This document shows positions 26,101-38,523 of a stretch of DNA of 64,000 bases, in pieces. The notes under the pieces are model-generated. The model was not told the origin of the DNA, ran no database searches, and worked only from the letters and a program-made list of their open reading frames with translations. Position 1 is the stretch's first letter. Each line of letters opens with the position of its first letter. Source of the stretch: Erigeron canadensis (Eukaryota; Streptophyta; Magnoliopsida; Asterales; Asteraceae); assembly GCF_010389155.1 (NCBI RefSeq), contig NC_057766.1, positions 35,535,516 to 35,599,515 on the forward strand, read 5' to 3'. The position numbers were made by a program, and so were the translations under genes.

Positions 26101-27067
26101 TTTACCTAAGATTTCGCGTTTAAGCCTTGGGGTTCTTATCTTAAATGTATTTTCTATGAGAAGGGGGTTGGAGGTCCAGAAATATCTGGTTAAAATTACC
26201 TCCAGCACATCTGAATCGAAACTCACTTTTGCAGAAAATAAAAAATATTGAAGATGGTATTGAGACCCAAAACCCATAGAAAGACAACATTGGGAGTTAC
26301 TTTTTAACTCAATATCAACAAACTATTTGGGAGTTCAAAAACAAAATGTAGTGAGAAGATCTTATAGGACTATTATCATTACGAGTAATTTACACGCACA
26401 ACTCGTGTTCCACGACTCCATCATTAATATCTCATTGACATCTATGCTAAACATATATACACATGATCACGTCGCTATCCCGTTATAACATATGTACATG
26501 CTTATTGCAAGTTTGCCAAGAACCACAATGACAACTGTCTTAAGATTATTATTCGATTTGAACTGTTTATTTAGCTATTTTTAATTTCTAATTTACGGAA
26601 CCATTATTATCTTGTATATGATTATCGATTCTAACAAAATAGCGAAAGTATAACTAGACCATAATGAAACCGAAGCGCAGGGCCGTCCCGTTGATTTTTT
26701 AGCCCTGCTCAATAAAAAACAATGGGCCTTTTGTATAATTAGTTTTTGCATATTTTAATAATTAGTTCAAATCCAAAAAAAAATATTTAATAAAACTATT
26801 GTGAAACCTGCTAATAATCAAAAAATAGATTATATAATTTTAATCAAATAAGTATACAAAAGTTTATCATCATAAATATTATGGCCTGATAAAAATATTT
26901 TTTAAATTTTCCTAATTAATGTTAAAAGTATATGAAGTAAATTAAATAAACTAAAGTTTAAGTAAAGGAGGCCTATAAAGGACATGTTGGAACGTTGGAT
27001 CATAAATGCTGGAGAGTCACACTCACGTGAACAAAAAAGCAAATGTTCTGCAAAGCCACAGGTAATA
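23113..27067. other. gene-free repeat-rich interval
   Basis: No gene is supported over 4 kb. At 24670-25020 an LTR-like stretch has a TATA-like tatataaacg (about 24866) and a polyadenylation-like aataaaact (about 24988) in LTR-like order, but I could not find matching termini. At 26680 the sequence cagggccgtcccg resembles a degraded hAT terminal repeat. The frames at 24750-24947 and 26080-26277 show no recognisable protein. Confidence 0.4.
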
Positions 27068-27100
27068 CTAGATTTAGATCCCGCGTAAAACGCGAGTCTG
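27068..27100 (-). mobile_element. Helitron 3' terminus (minus strand)
   Basis: Read on the minus strand: a hairpin cgcgttttacgcg, then ggatctaaat, then CTAG (27071-27068), followed by T. This matches the hairpin plus CTRR end of a Helitron whose body lies to the right. The 5' TC end was not located. Gene-like fragments at 27.3-27.95 kb lie in the presumed body. Confidence 0.7.
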
Positions 27101-27317
27101 TTGAATTAATTTGTTTTAAATACTCTATTATCTACATTTATCATTAGGTATATTTAATTTATGTATATTTTTTAAAAAATTCAAGTAAATTTTCATGTCT
27201 TTATCATTGAGTTCTATAAAGATTGATATTTGAAATATATATCAAACGTCAAAACTAAGATATAGAAAGTGAAATACAAAACCAAATGAAATGAAAATTT
27301 AAAAATATACAAAAACT

Positions 27318-27491
27318 TGAAACACATGACTCATATTTTTTTCCTTCTAATAGACGCTCATAATTTGGTATAACGGTACAACCACTGCTCAACTTTGAAG
27401 GATAATAATTCCCCATTTGCTTCTTCAAGGCTTTTACAATCATAGAACTGCAACTATCACACAAGATATTGTAAGGCATCTCGAACCGAAC
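27318..27491 (-). pseudogene. CWC16/YJU2-family splicing factor exon fragment
   Basis: The minus strand reads VRFEMPYNILCDSCSSMIVK, then ALKKQMGNYYPSK, directly after a good acceptor (tttctag, exon from 27491). This resembles the start of the zinc-binding region of CWC16-type proteins (CCDC94/CCDC130/YJU2), which typically read MPYNIWCxxCxxMIAKGVRFNAEKKQVGNYYSTKIW. A short internal loss (GVRFNAE in the family) and loss of similarity after GNYYPSK show that it is a broken copy. The C-x2-C motif is kept. It lies 0.2 kb inside a Helitron end, consistent with gene-fragment capture. Confidence 0.7.
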
Positions 27492-27888
27492 CTAGAAATT
27501 ACTTAAAAGAAACATGGGGAATGAGCTATTTCGGTTCCATATTCAATGTTTTGTTTTTAGTCAATCTAAGTTGGAATCCACTGCCTTTAGAGACTTGTAT
27601 AGTTCACGGGCTCTTAACAAAGTAATGGTAAGTAGATTACCTTAATAAAATACCTGATGTGTTTTGTTTGTTCGATCTTTCCCTCAAGGCGTGTTGCCTA
27701 TGAAACTTGTTCAAACCACCTTGTAAAAGAATATAAATCTCAATGAAACATTCAATCACTTACACTCAATCAAAGTATTGGAAGATATAAAATAACGATA
27801 TATCACTATCGCTTCAGGATTGTGAAGGTAAGTATTGGAAGATTTAAAAATAGTAGTATACATTTTAGATGAACCATGTTCCCTTTTC

Positions 27889-27952
27889 AAGCTGAAGATG
27901 TTAGTGTATGAGTTCATGCCTAGAGGCAGCTTGGAGAATCATCTATTTAGAA
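27889..27952 (+). pseudogene. receptor-like cytoplasmic kinase exon fragment
   Basis: The plus strand encodes KLKMLVYEFMPRGSLENHLF followed by R and a donor-like a|gtgagt. LVYEFMPxGSLENHLFRR is the characteristic hinge segment of RLCK VII (PBS1/BIK1-like) kinases, and the splice site there fits those genes. Only about 21 codons are present and the flanks are not kinase-like, so it is an isolated fragment in opposite orientation to the CWC16 piece. Confidence 0.7.
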
Positions 27953-30900
27953 GTGAGTTTTATAATATGTCAACACACCACCAATTAGACTTGTACTAAT
28001 TTTCAGTAAATCCAAACTCAAATGAATATCATAGGATCATACCAAGTTACCAACATAGCATCTGCTTAAGCAAGTATAAAGATAAAACCTCAAATGAATT
28101 TGTTTTTATTCAAAGTAAATCATGTTTTACCACTAACATAAACATTATATAAATTAATATACTTTTTATATAGCCAAAGTAGTTCCAACTTTCATAAGCC
28201 AATATCTATCACTAATACAAACTACATTAGCAAACTTTTGCATCGCATGGTTATATTTACTTTCAAGAACTTAATAGTCAAACAATTGCATTTCTTCACT
28301 TATAAGCTAATTTCTACAATGCATTTTCTCATTTATAACTAATACAAACTACATCAACAAAACAAAGATTTACCTCTATATCTTTCTACCAAGAAATTTG
28401 CATGGCTGGAAGTTAAAGTCCCAGTCAAGGCACTAATTCACTTAGGAGTTAAAGCCCCATCACAACCTGCAAAGTCAACGACTTTCACCTATATATACAA
28501 AGAAATTAATATAAGATATACTTCTTTTTAGTACTTGAAAAAATTGCTATCTTTTTATTCTGGATATTTTTGTAACAGATTATCAGATATGCTATCACTT
28601 TTGGGAGCTCAATTTAGAATCCCATCATAAACTCACTTTATCATAAGTGACTGTTTTTTTTAATTCAAGCTTTTTATCAATTAATTACACGAAATTATTA
28701 GAACACTGAAACCATGTACTTACCTTGTTATGATAGCATATGTGATGACTTGTACCAGAAACATAGAATCATTTCTGTTGTTAGAACACTATAACTATGT
28801 ATACGAAATTATTATTATTTCGTTTCCTTTGAATTCCATGTTTACTCATTACCATTCTACTGCACTGAACTCCTAGTTAACCTCAAAAAGAATGGAACCA
28901 TATTTCATTAAATAATAGAAAACCGAAGTTCATGAGGAAACGTCATATAACATGATTTTAACTCCAATAATCTAACTAACTATTGTATCATTCATTATCA
29001 TATACTTGGACATACGTGAATATGGCACAACCTGCATCAATTTATTCACTAGAACTTAATAAATCATCATGCTTTAACCAAGTCTTCACAAATGGCTCAG
29101 ATTAAACTTGCTCCCTAAATTTAGAACATTACATCTATATTTGTAATCGGAACAGTTTCAAGGACAAAAAAATACTGGAGGAGAGGGGATTTTGGGGGGA
29201 GGGGGGGATTTTTTGGTTGGTTTACCATAAAATGCATGGGGGGGCTTTTAGGTGGTGGGAGCATTATTATGAAGGTTACCGTCATTCAAAAGCACGCGTT
29301 AATCCACAGCAGACCGTAAGTAAAAGGCATCATACAATTATGCAGCTATATACTATATGATCCATAACTAAATTATGAAACTAATTACTTCAGTTTGCCC
29401 AATCCAACCCCATCCAACTGTTCTCAGCCCATACTTAAAACAGCAAATTCGAATCATTACCCACACCTCCTAACCTATTGCATTTTGACCTCTCTGCCAA
29501 TAATCACTAAGTTTATTAGCATAAGGAAGTACATGATCATGTGTTTCACCTAAGACCTCAAACTGAAATTTTAATATCTTAGCGCCGACTCCAGCATAAA
29601 ATTTAAGTGTTATAAGAATAAATATGTTACATGTTGTAGTTAAACCATATTATGAAAAGATAAATTTCTATAAAACGACTCGCAAAGTATGTATTATATA
29701 AAATAAAGGTATAGTGAAAAGGCTCTTATCTTAGTTCACCACCATAATTTTGTAAGAAGCTGGAAATCAGCCTCTGTTTTCCCTACTGTTCGAGCTCAAA
29801 ATAGCCATCAAACACCAACCTTTCAGTCCCTTCTGGTTAAGTTCAAAACAGCCATTAAACACCACTCTTTCAATACTCGAACTCGAAGTACAACTTGAGC
29901 TCACTCCCTTCTCCCTTTCGGTTTGCAACCCCTAAAACAGGTCCAAAACAACCACTAAATACAAACCCAATATCTCGCATTTTCCTTTTGCAAAATTAAT
30001 TATTCATATTTACAAAACAATTAATTAACACAAGGTTGATATCATCATTTGCAGCAACAAACCTGACTTAAAAGGTCACAAAATCATCTCAAAGTGCATT
30101 CCAAGGAACACATAAGCTCAACTATTCTTTAAATGTAAACATGTCATCATAGCCAATCAAAATACACACAAAGTACCCAATATTCAGAACTTTATTTGCA
30201 CTTTGGACAGTAAATAAACCAGTATTCAACCTCAAATAGTCAAATCTGTACAAAACAGAAAAAGAAAGCAAAAAAAGATGAGCGGCAACTTGTTTAACAT
30301 GAAATCCCCAATTTCAATAACCCTAAATCATAAAACCAAAATTCGTCTCAAAAGAAAATAAATCAAACAATGAATTCACACCAAAAGAAAGAAAGAACAA
30401 ACCTTGTAGAATTTAATGATGACAATGACGATAAATCTATTCATCATCTGAAATTTTGTATGAGAGAAATAACAATAAATCAAAATTTTAAATCTGAAGA
30501 TTTTATCAAAAAATAAGTAAATATTCATTCTTCAAACAAATCTCTCTCTAACATGTTTTTGTTGTAGTTTGAACAAGTAGAGATAGAAATATGAATCTGG
30601 ATCTGATTTACATGATATATATACATATCTATATCTATAGTTGCATATGTATATAATATGTAAACATATATACCTTGATATTAGGTTGCTCCTTCATCAT
30701 CATCATCAGCGACAGCAGCAACCTTAGCATAAGTCGTTTTATATATGTATATCCTTAGTTCTTATTCTTCTTCTTCTCTAATGCAAGATTAAAATTAAAA
30801 AAAAAAATTGATTCATAGATGTATCTGTACATATGGATTAATTAACAATGATTAACAAGAAAGAAAGAAAGAGATAGGAGGAGATGAAACACATAAAGCA

Positions 30901-31325
30901 TTTTGGATCTGATAACTCCCCTTTACCCTTTCTCTCTCCATTCTCCCTCCGCTCTTTTTTCTTTCCCCATTCAAAAATCAAATAGCCCGCCCATTTTCAA
31001 GTATACATATATAATATAAAAATTATATATTACTTACACACATTAGAAACACCATCAAAAACACATTAATTTCATCATCTATTACCTCACAATTATGTAC
31101 GGATTAGCTTAAGAGCTTGACAAATAAACAATTCTTATGTCACATTGTTTCCTCCTTTAGTAGTATAGGAAGATACATACATATACCGAGTACTTTGTTT
31201 GAAATGGGCCCTTATAAGGATATGAGCCCTGTTCCTTTGAACAGGTTGAACAACCCAATATCCGGCCCTGCCGAAGAGCCTTTGAAATGTGATTCACATA
31301 TCACTTGATAGTATTAAAAATAAAA
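27953..31325. other. gene-free interval with UTR-like minus-strand sequence
   Basis: No protein is recognised. At 29760-29910 two similar stretches around gttcgagctcaaaatagccat and gttcaaaacagccat repeat. At 30400-30960 the minus strand looks like a plant 5' leader (GA/CT-rich) with candidate small exons at donors near 30673 (caag|gtata) and 30403 (acaag|gttt). This could be a non-coding transcript, a captured 5' end or a decayed gene. Confidence 0.35.
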
Positions 31326-32553
31326 GAGTAGATTACACTTTTGAAGTTTGCACATTTTTCACTTTTGATCCTTAAAGTGAAAAAATTACAATTTTGACAT
31401 TAAACTTGGCCAATTTTTTCAAACATGGTCCTTTAGCCAGACGGAGTTAAATTTTGGCCATTAACGTTACACCCGAGGGACTAAAAGTTTAAAACGTGCC
31501 AACTTTAGGGACGAAAAATATAATTCATTCTTGCATTCATCTTTTCCAACAAGATTTCAGCCTCCAGTCTTCTTCTCCGATGGACTCACAAACTTATTAT
31601 TTACACCCAATGACCAACTCCATTTCTAGCCAGCCATTGGGGGACGGAAAGGGTGGTTGCCCCCTCTCTCTTTATCACTCTTTCTTGCTACTTCCATAGT
31701 CCCATGATACGTTGTCGTTTTCATGTTTGAGCCAATGTTTTCTAAACTCCTCATTCATCTATCAATCAACAACCCTTCAAAATTATATATTATGTGCTCT
31801 ATCATCTACTGCTGGTGCTCAATTATATTCATATATATATATATATATATATATTTCTATCTTACTGGTTGGTTTGATGTTGAATGTACATTACTGGCGA
31901 TGATGATACTTAACTGAAATATTTTTTAAGTTTTTTTCTGAGCATAAATCGGATAACGGGTGAATTCGAGCTGTTCCTTGGTTGACTGACTGTAAAGTTT
32001 TGGTTGTAAACAAAAATCCACCCGTACGTATAAATTTGGACATCTTATCATTTGACTAAATGATTTTGTTTATGGTTTAGATTTGGATTGAAAGTCAAGT
32101 TTTTATTAGATATCATCGGAAAATAAAATGTCAAGTCAAAAAATTTCATCGGAAAAGATGATCAGAGAAGATGACCGGGAAAAAAAAAGAATGGAAGAAT
32201 AAATTTATTTGTATGATTTTCACTTTTCGTCCCTCAATGGCTAGCTAGAAATGGAGTTGGTCATTGGGTGTAAATAATAAGTTTATGAGTCCATCGGAAA
32301 AGATGACTGGAGGCCGGAATCTTGTTTGAGAAGATAAATGGAAGAATAAATTACATTTTCCGTCCCTAAAGTTGGCACATTTTTCACTTTTAGTCCCTCG
32401 GGTGTAACGTTAACGGCCAAAATTTAACTCCATTTGGCCAAGGACCACGATTGAAAAAATTGGCCAAGATTAAGGTCAAAATTGTAATTTTTTCACTTTA
32501 AGGATCAAAAGTAAAAACGTACCAACTTCAGGGACGAAAAATGTAATTTACTC
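31326..32553. mobile_element. Mutator-like foldback element, 1.23 kb
   Basis: The termini are gagta...tactc. The arms 31326-31650 and 32230-32553 are imperfect inverted repeats of about 325 bp, sharing stretches such as ttttcacttttgatccttaaagtg and gacggagttaaattttggcc. The flanks carry a perfect 9-bp duplication, aaaataaaa (31317-31325 and 32554-32562), diagnostic of Mutator-like insertion. The roughly 580-bp interior has a (TA)n tract near 31830 and no transposase, so the element is non-autonomous. Confidence 0.92.
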
Positions 32554-32562
32554 AAAATAAAA

Positions 32563-33030
32563 AGAACCAAAGCAACGTATCTTTTTCGTTTTGCTAAATC
32601 ATCCAAAAAAATTAGTGTTCGAACCTTTCTACACCTTACCGGCCTACCGTGATTGATTGAACTTACATAGCGAAACTTTTGCTCTAATCGAATCTATGAC
32701 AATTTCTCAAACATCTAATTAAGAACAGGAAAATGCTAAACAAACCCTTAGGACTTCACTTAACGTGCATAAAAAGATTAATTGTACATTTCCATATTAA
32801 AAGCCTACCCCTTGAATTTTATGGTAAGTGTACAACTAATTAATGCAACTTAACGAAAGCCTTAGAGTTTCGTTTAGCAAAACCCGAAAAGGAAAATAGG
32901 CTCATTACAATTTCAAGTTCTCACGACAATACGAGATGTATCAATCGTGTTGCTCTTGTGGAAGTTTGCCCGAAACCCTTGCATTTAGATAAAGACTGCT
33001 TACTTCGGATCCGCTTATATCCGTATACTA
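32563..33030. other. short intergenic gap
   Basis: Unremarkable DNA between the Mutator-like element and the LTR. Nothing recognised except the TSD tacta at 33026-33030. Confidence 0.5.
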
Positions 33031-34872
33031 TGTCACACCCCACCTTAGGCGGAATCGTAGGATATGACGAAAAGATATAGCAATAGCACATGAAATTTGT
33101 CATAGAGTTATACTAAATGAAATCCAAATAAATGAAATTCCCACAAGCGGGATAAGTCTAGGCAACACGCCTCAAATAGCAAAAGATGTAACAAATAGCA
33201 AATAGAGTTCAATGATTAAATGCAATCAGGAGTCCATGAAGGATCTCTTTATTAGTCTTCCTAAAGTCCTTATGCTCAATCTCCTTAAGCATTGTTATTA
33301 CCTGAAAATGAATGCTCGAAAATGTCAACATAATGTTGGTGAGTTCGTAGGTTTATAGGAATACAAATGAATTTGCTGTGCATGATAGATGAGGTTTGGA
33401 CAATAGTGTAAATATAAACATGTAGTAGCATACTAAATACTGATCAATGCCATCATAGTTATCCAACAACACAATCCCCATCACTCCTGCCAACAACTCA
33501 ATCACACATTAAATACCAACAACTACCAGCTGGAGTATAAAGTTGGTCGATAGTTATCCAATAGTCTTCAATAGATATCAACAGACATCTATTGCATCAT
33601 AGAAATCAACACAAGCAAGCTAACATACACATTTCATAAGTACACGTATATGTCCAATAAACAAACTAGTTTTCGCACAGCTAGTAAAGAAATAAAAATA
33701 TTTTGAGCATCATTTTCCCCCAAAGAAGTAATATAAAAAAGGGGTCACGAAACTCACCTCAACAAGCAAGTAGTTATGCAAAGTCCAACAAGGTCGCTAG
33801 AATCTACACAACATATATATGAACAAGTTACAATTATGGACATGGTCAAGAACCATCCATTGTAACCCGTATTTGATGCTATATACATATATGGCTACTT
33901 TCAAAATATTCCCAACTGATTTGTCATATATTATTAAGTTACAAGCCACATAACTTAATATAGAGTATTTGTTTTAATGATTTATGATTTAGTTCTACAA
34001 GCTCTTATTCGCTGAAATTTTTGATAACTTTATCTATTTTTTATTAAGATGAGACAAGCAATTCAAGTTTTCAAATCTTAACTACTGTAACCTTAGAGTG
34101 TTATAAACTTACATGAATTTTTACTTAATTTATTTCGCACGTTAACTATTTTTCAAAATTCCATAATCACAGACTAGTCAGAAAATTCACTGTTTGCGCG
34201 TAGAAAAGTTTTATAAAAGTTAAGGGCCTTCGAAGTTTCAAAAAGAAATCCAAATTTTTACTGTACACTCTTAACATCTTAAAAATGTTTCTGGAAATAA
34301 ATAATTTTCCAGTTCATAAAGTCGACCAAGATATGACTATATGAATTCCACCTAAATCTGTTCAGAAAACTCAGCTTTGCGCAGTTTTGTTATAAAATTC
34401 GTTTGACAACCTTAAACTTCATATTTTGACACGAAACCACTTCCACCAGAAAGTAGACTTCCTGAACTTAATTTTAGACACCAAAATCGTGACTTAACCA
34501 TCTTCCATGACCAAGATACGACCTTTCAAAGTTAACAAACCGAATCTGTCCAGATTCTGAAATAACTCAACTTACTGTTATAAACACTATTACAACTAAA
34601 TATTTATAGATAAACTTTCAAATCTTTCCAACACCTATTTACATCTGTTATTATGATTTACATGCCTTCATAATTGGATTTCTTTAGTTACATTAATTAT
34701 TATGCTACATTAAATACTTAAACTTTTAACATTGATATGATTTATACTTCAAGTTTTTGACTAAACCCTAAAAAAAACACCTTTCATTCATTATTATAAA
34801 TTTTGCCATAATATATATATTCATCAACATAGGTTACTTATAAATAAAGATTAATAAATAAAAAGATATGCT

Positions 34873-34904
<32 letters not shown>

Positions 34905-35725
34905 GAAAAGAAAAGACAAGTGATTTACCCCAAGATTGATGATTTCCTTCTTAGATACCTTGAAAAAGAATAGAATATAATCTTTAAGAATTTTATTATT
35001 AATTGTAATTTAAATCAAGATTCATAAGAATTAAAATTAAGCTTACCAAAAAAATTATAGCTTCGATCTTGAGAGTTTCCCTCTTTTTTTCTCGCTGGGT
35101 GGACGTAAGAAAAGAGAAGAAGGAGAAAAATAGTTTTTTTTGTTGTTTAGGTATTTACTTATATTTATTATAAGGATAAGTGTTTTAGAGTTTGAATGTA
35201 ATTAGGATATATTAATATACTCCCTCCGTCCCATTTTAGTTGTCATGTTGACTAACTTTGACCATAAATAACTTTGTTTGTGTCATGGAACACTTGATAT
35301 AAAATATATGAATGGATTGGGTCTTTAATGTATTTTTCGTCATATAAGTTTCATCAACTAATATATAGTACAAACAAAGTTATTTACGGTCAAAGTTAAT
35401 CAACATGACATTTAAATTGGAACGGATGGAGTATAATTTAACAAGAGTTCTAATAGAAATACAACTTCTTTTTTCTTTCCTTTTTTTTCTTTTAGTCGTC
35501 CCCCTCTCCCCCTAAATGTTATACTCCACCATTTTTGATGTATAATCTTATTATTATTTCTATTTTACTACTTGTATTGATTATAAAAATTACTTTGATA
35601 ATTATTGATTTTATTCACCAAAATTCTACACTTGTTATACTATATAGGCACATTGACTAGTCAAGAAATTTGGAATTTAAGTTAGAGGCTATAATAAAGT
35701 ATCGGTTTTGGTGACGGATGTCACA
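33031..35725. mobile_element. solo-LTR candidate, 2.7 kb
   Basis: It begins TGTCACACCCCACC and ends GGATGTCACA, a TG...CA pair with short inverted TGTCACA/TGTGACA-type ends. A perfect 5-bp duplication, tacta, flanks it (33026-33030 and 35726-35730). No PBS, gag or pol is present between the ends, and the length fits the long LTRs of some Gypsy lineages, so a solo LTR is the simplest reading. A Stowaway-like MITE is nested at 35220-35431, and an (AT)n tract lies near 34873-34899. Confidence 0.8.
35220..35431. mobile_element. Stowaway-like MITE nested in the solo LTR
   Basis: Terminal inverted repeats are ctccctccgtcccatttta on the left and ctccatccgttccaattta on the reverse of the right end. 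The inner arms around gtcatgttgactaactttgacc also pair. The element is 212 bp with a TA dinucleotide on each side, all hallmarks of Stowaway (Tc1/mariner) MITEs. Confidence 0.92.
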
Positions 35726-35727
35726 TA

Positions 35728-35765
35728 CTAGGTTAAAACCCGTGCGATGCACGACTCAGTAATTT
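35728..35765 (-). mobile_element. Helitron 3' terminus interrupted by the LTR insertion
   Basis: Read on the minus strand: a hairpin cgtgcatcgcacg, then ggttttaac, then CTAG (35731-35728) and T. The body would extend to the right, and I did not find its TC end. The CTAG overlaps the solo LTR's target duplication tacta. Confidence 0.75.
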
Positions 35766-37301
35766 AAAAACGACATTTGTTCTTTGGTTGTTATATAGTT
35801 GACATGTGGATCTTACTTGCTATTTGAATGAGTTCTTCCATACTGTGTGTATGTTTGTATACAAATAATCAATAATCAATATTTATTGATCATTAATAAG
35901 AATAACATATAATACAATAGAATTAATATACACTAAGCTATTGAATGAAATGTAAAAGGTAATTTCGATGCAGTGATATAGGTGTTTCAAGTTGTTTTCT
36001 CATTTGTGTACTACAACTAATATTGGTTAATGTATTCCTCTGGTACTAAAAGGTTTAAAGTTGTTTTAATATTTGAATTTAGAAAAGAAAATTCACAATT
36101 TCAATATTCTAATCTGTGACTGAATATAGATTTACATTTACAAATTTAAAACAATATATTTTATCCATGTAATATATGTTTGTGTGAGTTATGTACGTCA
36201 ATATAGCTGAACAAATCACACATATATTTGAATTACACAAACTAAAATCATTGTGTGATTTCTTTCCTTTTTTAATAAAAATAGTTTTAGCTTTTATCTA
36301 TAATAACTTCCTTATTCCATTAAATAACAATAGTACTTGAGATTTGAGAAAGGAACATATAAAAGGGAATCCAATTTTGTGGAAGATTAATTCACTTAGT
36401 TATGGTGGAGTACACTAAATTGTTGGGGTCGAAATTTTAAGTCTCATTTAATTGTGGGGAAATTATTCACTCTACAATACAATTAGTAAATAGGTGAAAT
36501 TGGAGGGTTTTTTTCCCCCCGATTTATTAATTAATCGTTGTCCAAAGTGACAAATTTTTACAATGGTGTAGCTGGAGTAAAGCCTCATCTCTTACCCGGG
36601 AGACCCGGAATCGAAACCTTGCATGATTTCTATTTTTTTAATAAACACGCATAACAATTGTTGAATTACATGCCATGTAATTCTTGACGTGGACATGGTA
36701 TATGCTTGACACGTAGGACTGCTACAACCTCGGCGTGACACGTAGGAAATGACGTGGGCGGGGCGAATGATTGCCTCATAAGCTGAGTTTATTCTCACTT
36801 ATAGGTATAGTAAGATAGTAAGATACTTGCATAAAGTGGATGGGTATTTTTTTTGAGATATATACTACACCATAACAGCAATAAGAAAAAGTGCCTTGCA
36901 AATACCCTCTCGACATTCATTTTTGCGGCAACGCTACTAGACGTTAGTAATACTTGGGGACTTACCTGAAAAGGCAAAATATAATTCAAACATCTTGGTA
37001 AATTTTAAATTCAGTGAGTGTGAGACCTTACAATTTATTTTATTAATGTAAAATGTTGTATGTCAATTGATTTCGAAAATAAATTATGCTGTCCAGATCG
37101 GAAACCCGAATTTGCATCTTTTGTGGGCTGAAGGAGAGGGGGACTTATGTACACCACGAGCTCGTGACACCTAAGCCACCTTCGGTTTTTAGGCCACGAA
37201 CAATTAATAAGCATAATCGATCGAATGTACTTGGGTTTAGCGTATTTGAGGTAGCTCATCAACCAACAAATCATGTGGGCTAATGCTATTTTAAGTGTAA
37301 C
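35766..37301. other. gene-free interval, probable Helitron body and SINE-like piece
   Basis: No gene is seen. At 36563-36625 the sequence ggtgtagctggagtaaagcc ... gggagacccggaatcgaaacc resembles tRNA A and B boxes, so a decayed SINE is possible. The frames at 36592-37382 give no known protein. Confidence 0.4.
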
Positions 37302-37309
37302 CTTGTGGG

Positions 37310-37953
37310 TAGGGGTGATCAAAATACGGGCCAACCCGTCAAACCCGTTTAACCGGGCCGAAAAAAACCGAGCCCGACCCAACCCGTTAAGTATATGGTC
37401 CGGTCCACGGGCCTATATTTTATGAAATCTTGGGTTACGGGCCGGGCTAACCCGGGAAAAAACCCGAGAACCCGCCAACCCGGCCAACATTGACATTACA
37501 TTGTTATATGACTGATGTAAACTCACGTAAATATATATTATATATTATAATAATATTTTCCTAGTATTTTTATATATTTATATATGTAATTCAGTATTTG
37601 ATTTGGTTTTCAATTCCATTCAACAAAGTTTTTTTTATCTAAAATCATGTTAATAATGTAATTAGGAATTCTCACATAATTTCTTAATGTTGTTGTTAAT
37701 AGTTAAAGCACAACCGAAACGAGAATCATAATGAGATATTGTACTGTAGTCAAACCATTATTACGGAAACCATAACACTACTTAAAAAACCATGAGATAT
37801 TTGTTGTTATCCGGGTTACGGGTTGGCCCGCAAAAACCCGAGCCCGCATGCTAACCCGAACCGGACCGACCCAATGAAACATGGGCCGGTCCTCGGTCCA
37901 CATATTTCGTATTTTTCGGGTCACAGGCCGGGTTGAGCCCATGATCACCCCTA
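37310..37953. mobile_element. non-autonomous hAT element, 644 bp
   Basis: Termini are taggggtgatca...tgatcaccccta, a perfect 12-bp inverted repeat. A perfect 8-bp duplication, cttgtggg, flanks it (37302-37309 and 37954-37961). The subterminal 150-180 bp on each side are unusually GC-rich, with many aaccc/gggtt words (acccgttt, acgggcc, ccgggtt). The centre is AT-rich. There is no transposase. Confidence 0.94.
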
Positions 37954-37961
37954 CTTGTGGG

Positions 37962-38523
37962 ATATCAATCATAAAGGCCCATCTGCAAAATGCATCTTAG
38001 ACTCTTTAAATATAAGTTTCTTGTGATTCTTTTAACTGGGCTTGTACTAACCCATTCTTATATGGCCCAATTTTCCTAAAACAATTAAAGATACGCGCAA
38101 ATTTGAAATTTCCAACTAGTTGAATGCCGTGTTTCCTTACATTTTCTTTTTTGCCCAAACATATACCATTGATTTAGAAAAAATATGGGTGCTTTATGCT
38201 ATTTATATTTTGTATGCAACAGAAGTCACAGAACACCACCTTTGACTTCAACATACATTCTCTTATTTTGGGAAGTTAAAAAGTTCAATATTAAAAAAAC
38301 TTGATAAATATAGTAATTTACATAGAAATAAAAGGTAAACGGGCAACAAATTGCGCTGTCACTTCTTTTTGTATAGCAAAACTAAGACGTTTAAAAACTA
38401 CATTCATCGATCGTGGTGTCATGACATTACTATGCATGACCCGTTGAACCCTTCCAAGTAGCTAAGAAATCCAAACGTATTGAATGCAAAGGGTATAAAT
38501 ACGTGTTGGTTGTCAAGACACGC
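37962..38523. other. intergenic gap, nothing recognised
   Basis: Unremarkable DNA between the hAT element and the exon-like frame at 38524. Confidence 0.5.

Noticed and set aside
33031..35725. Complete LTR retrotransposon
   Set aside because: No second LTR, primer-binding site or gag/pol frames were found between the TG and CA ends. A solo LTR explains it.
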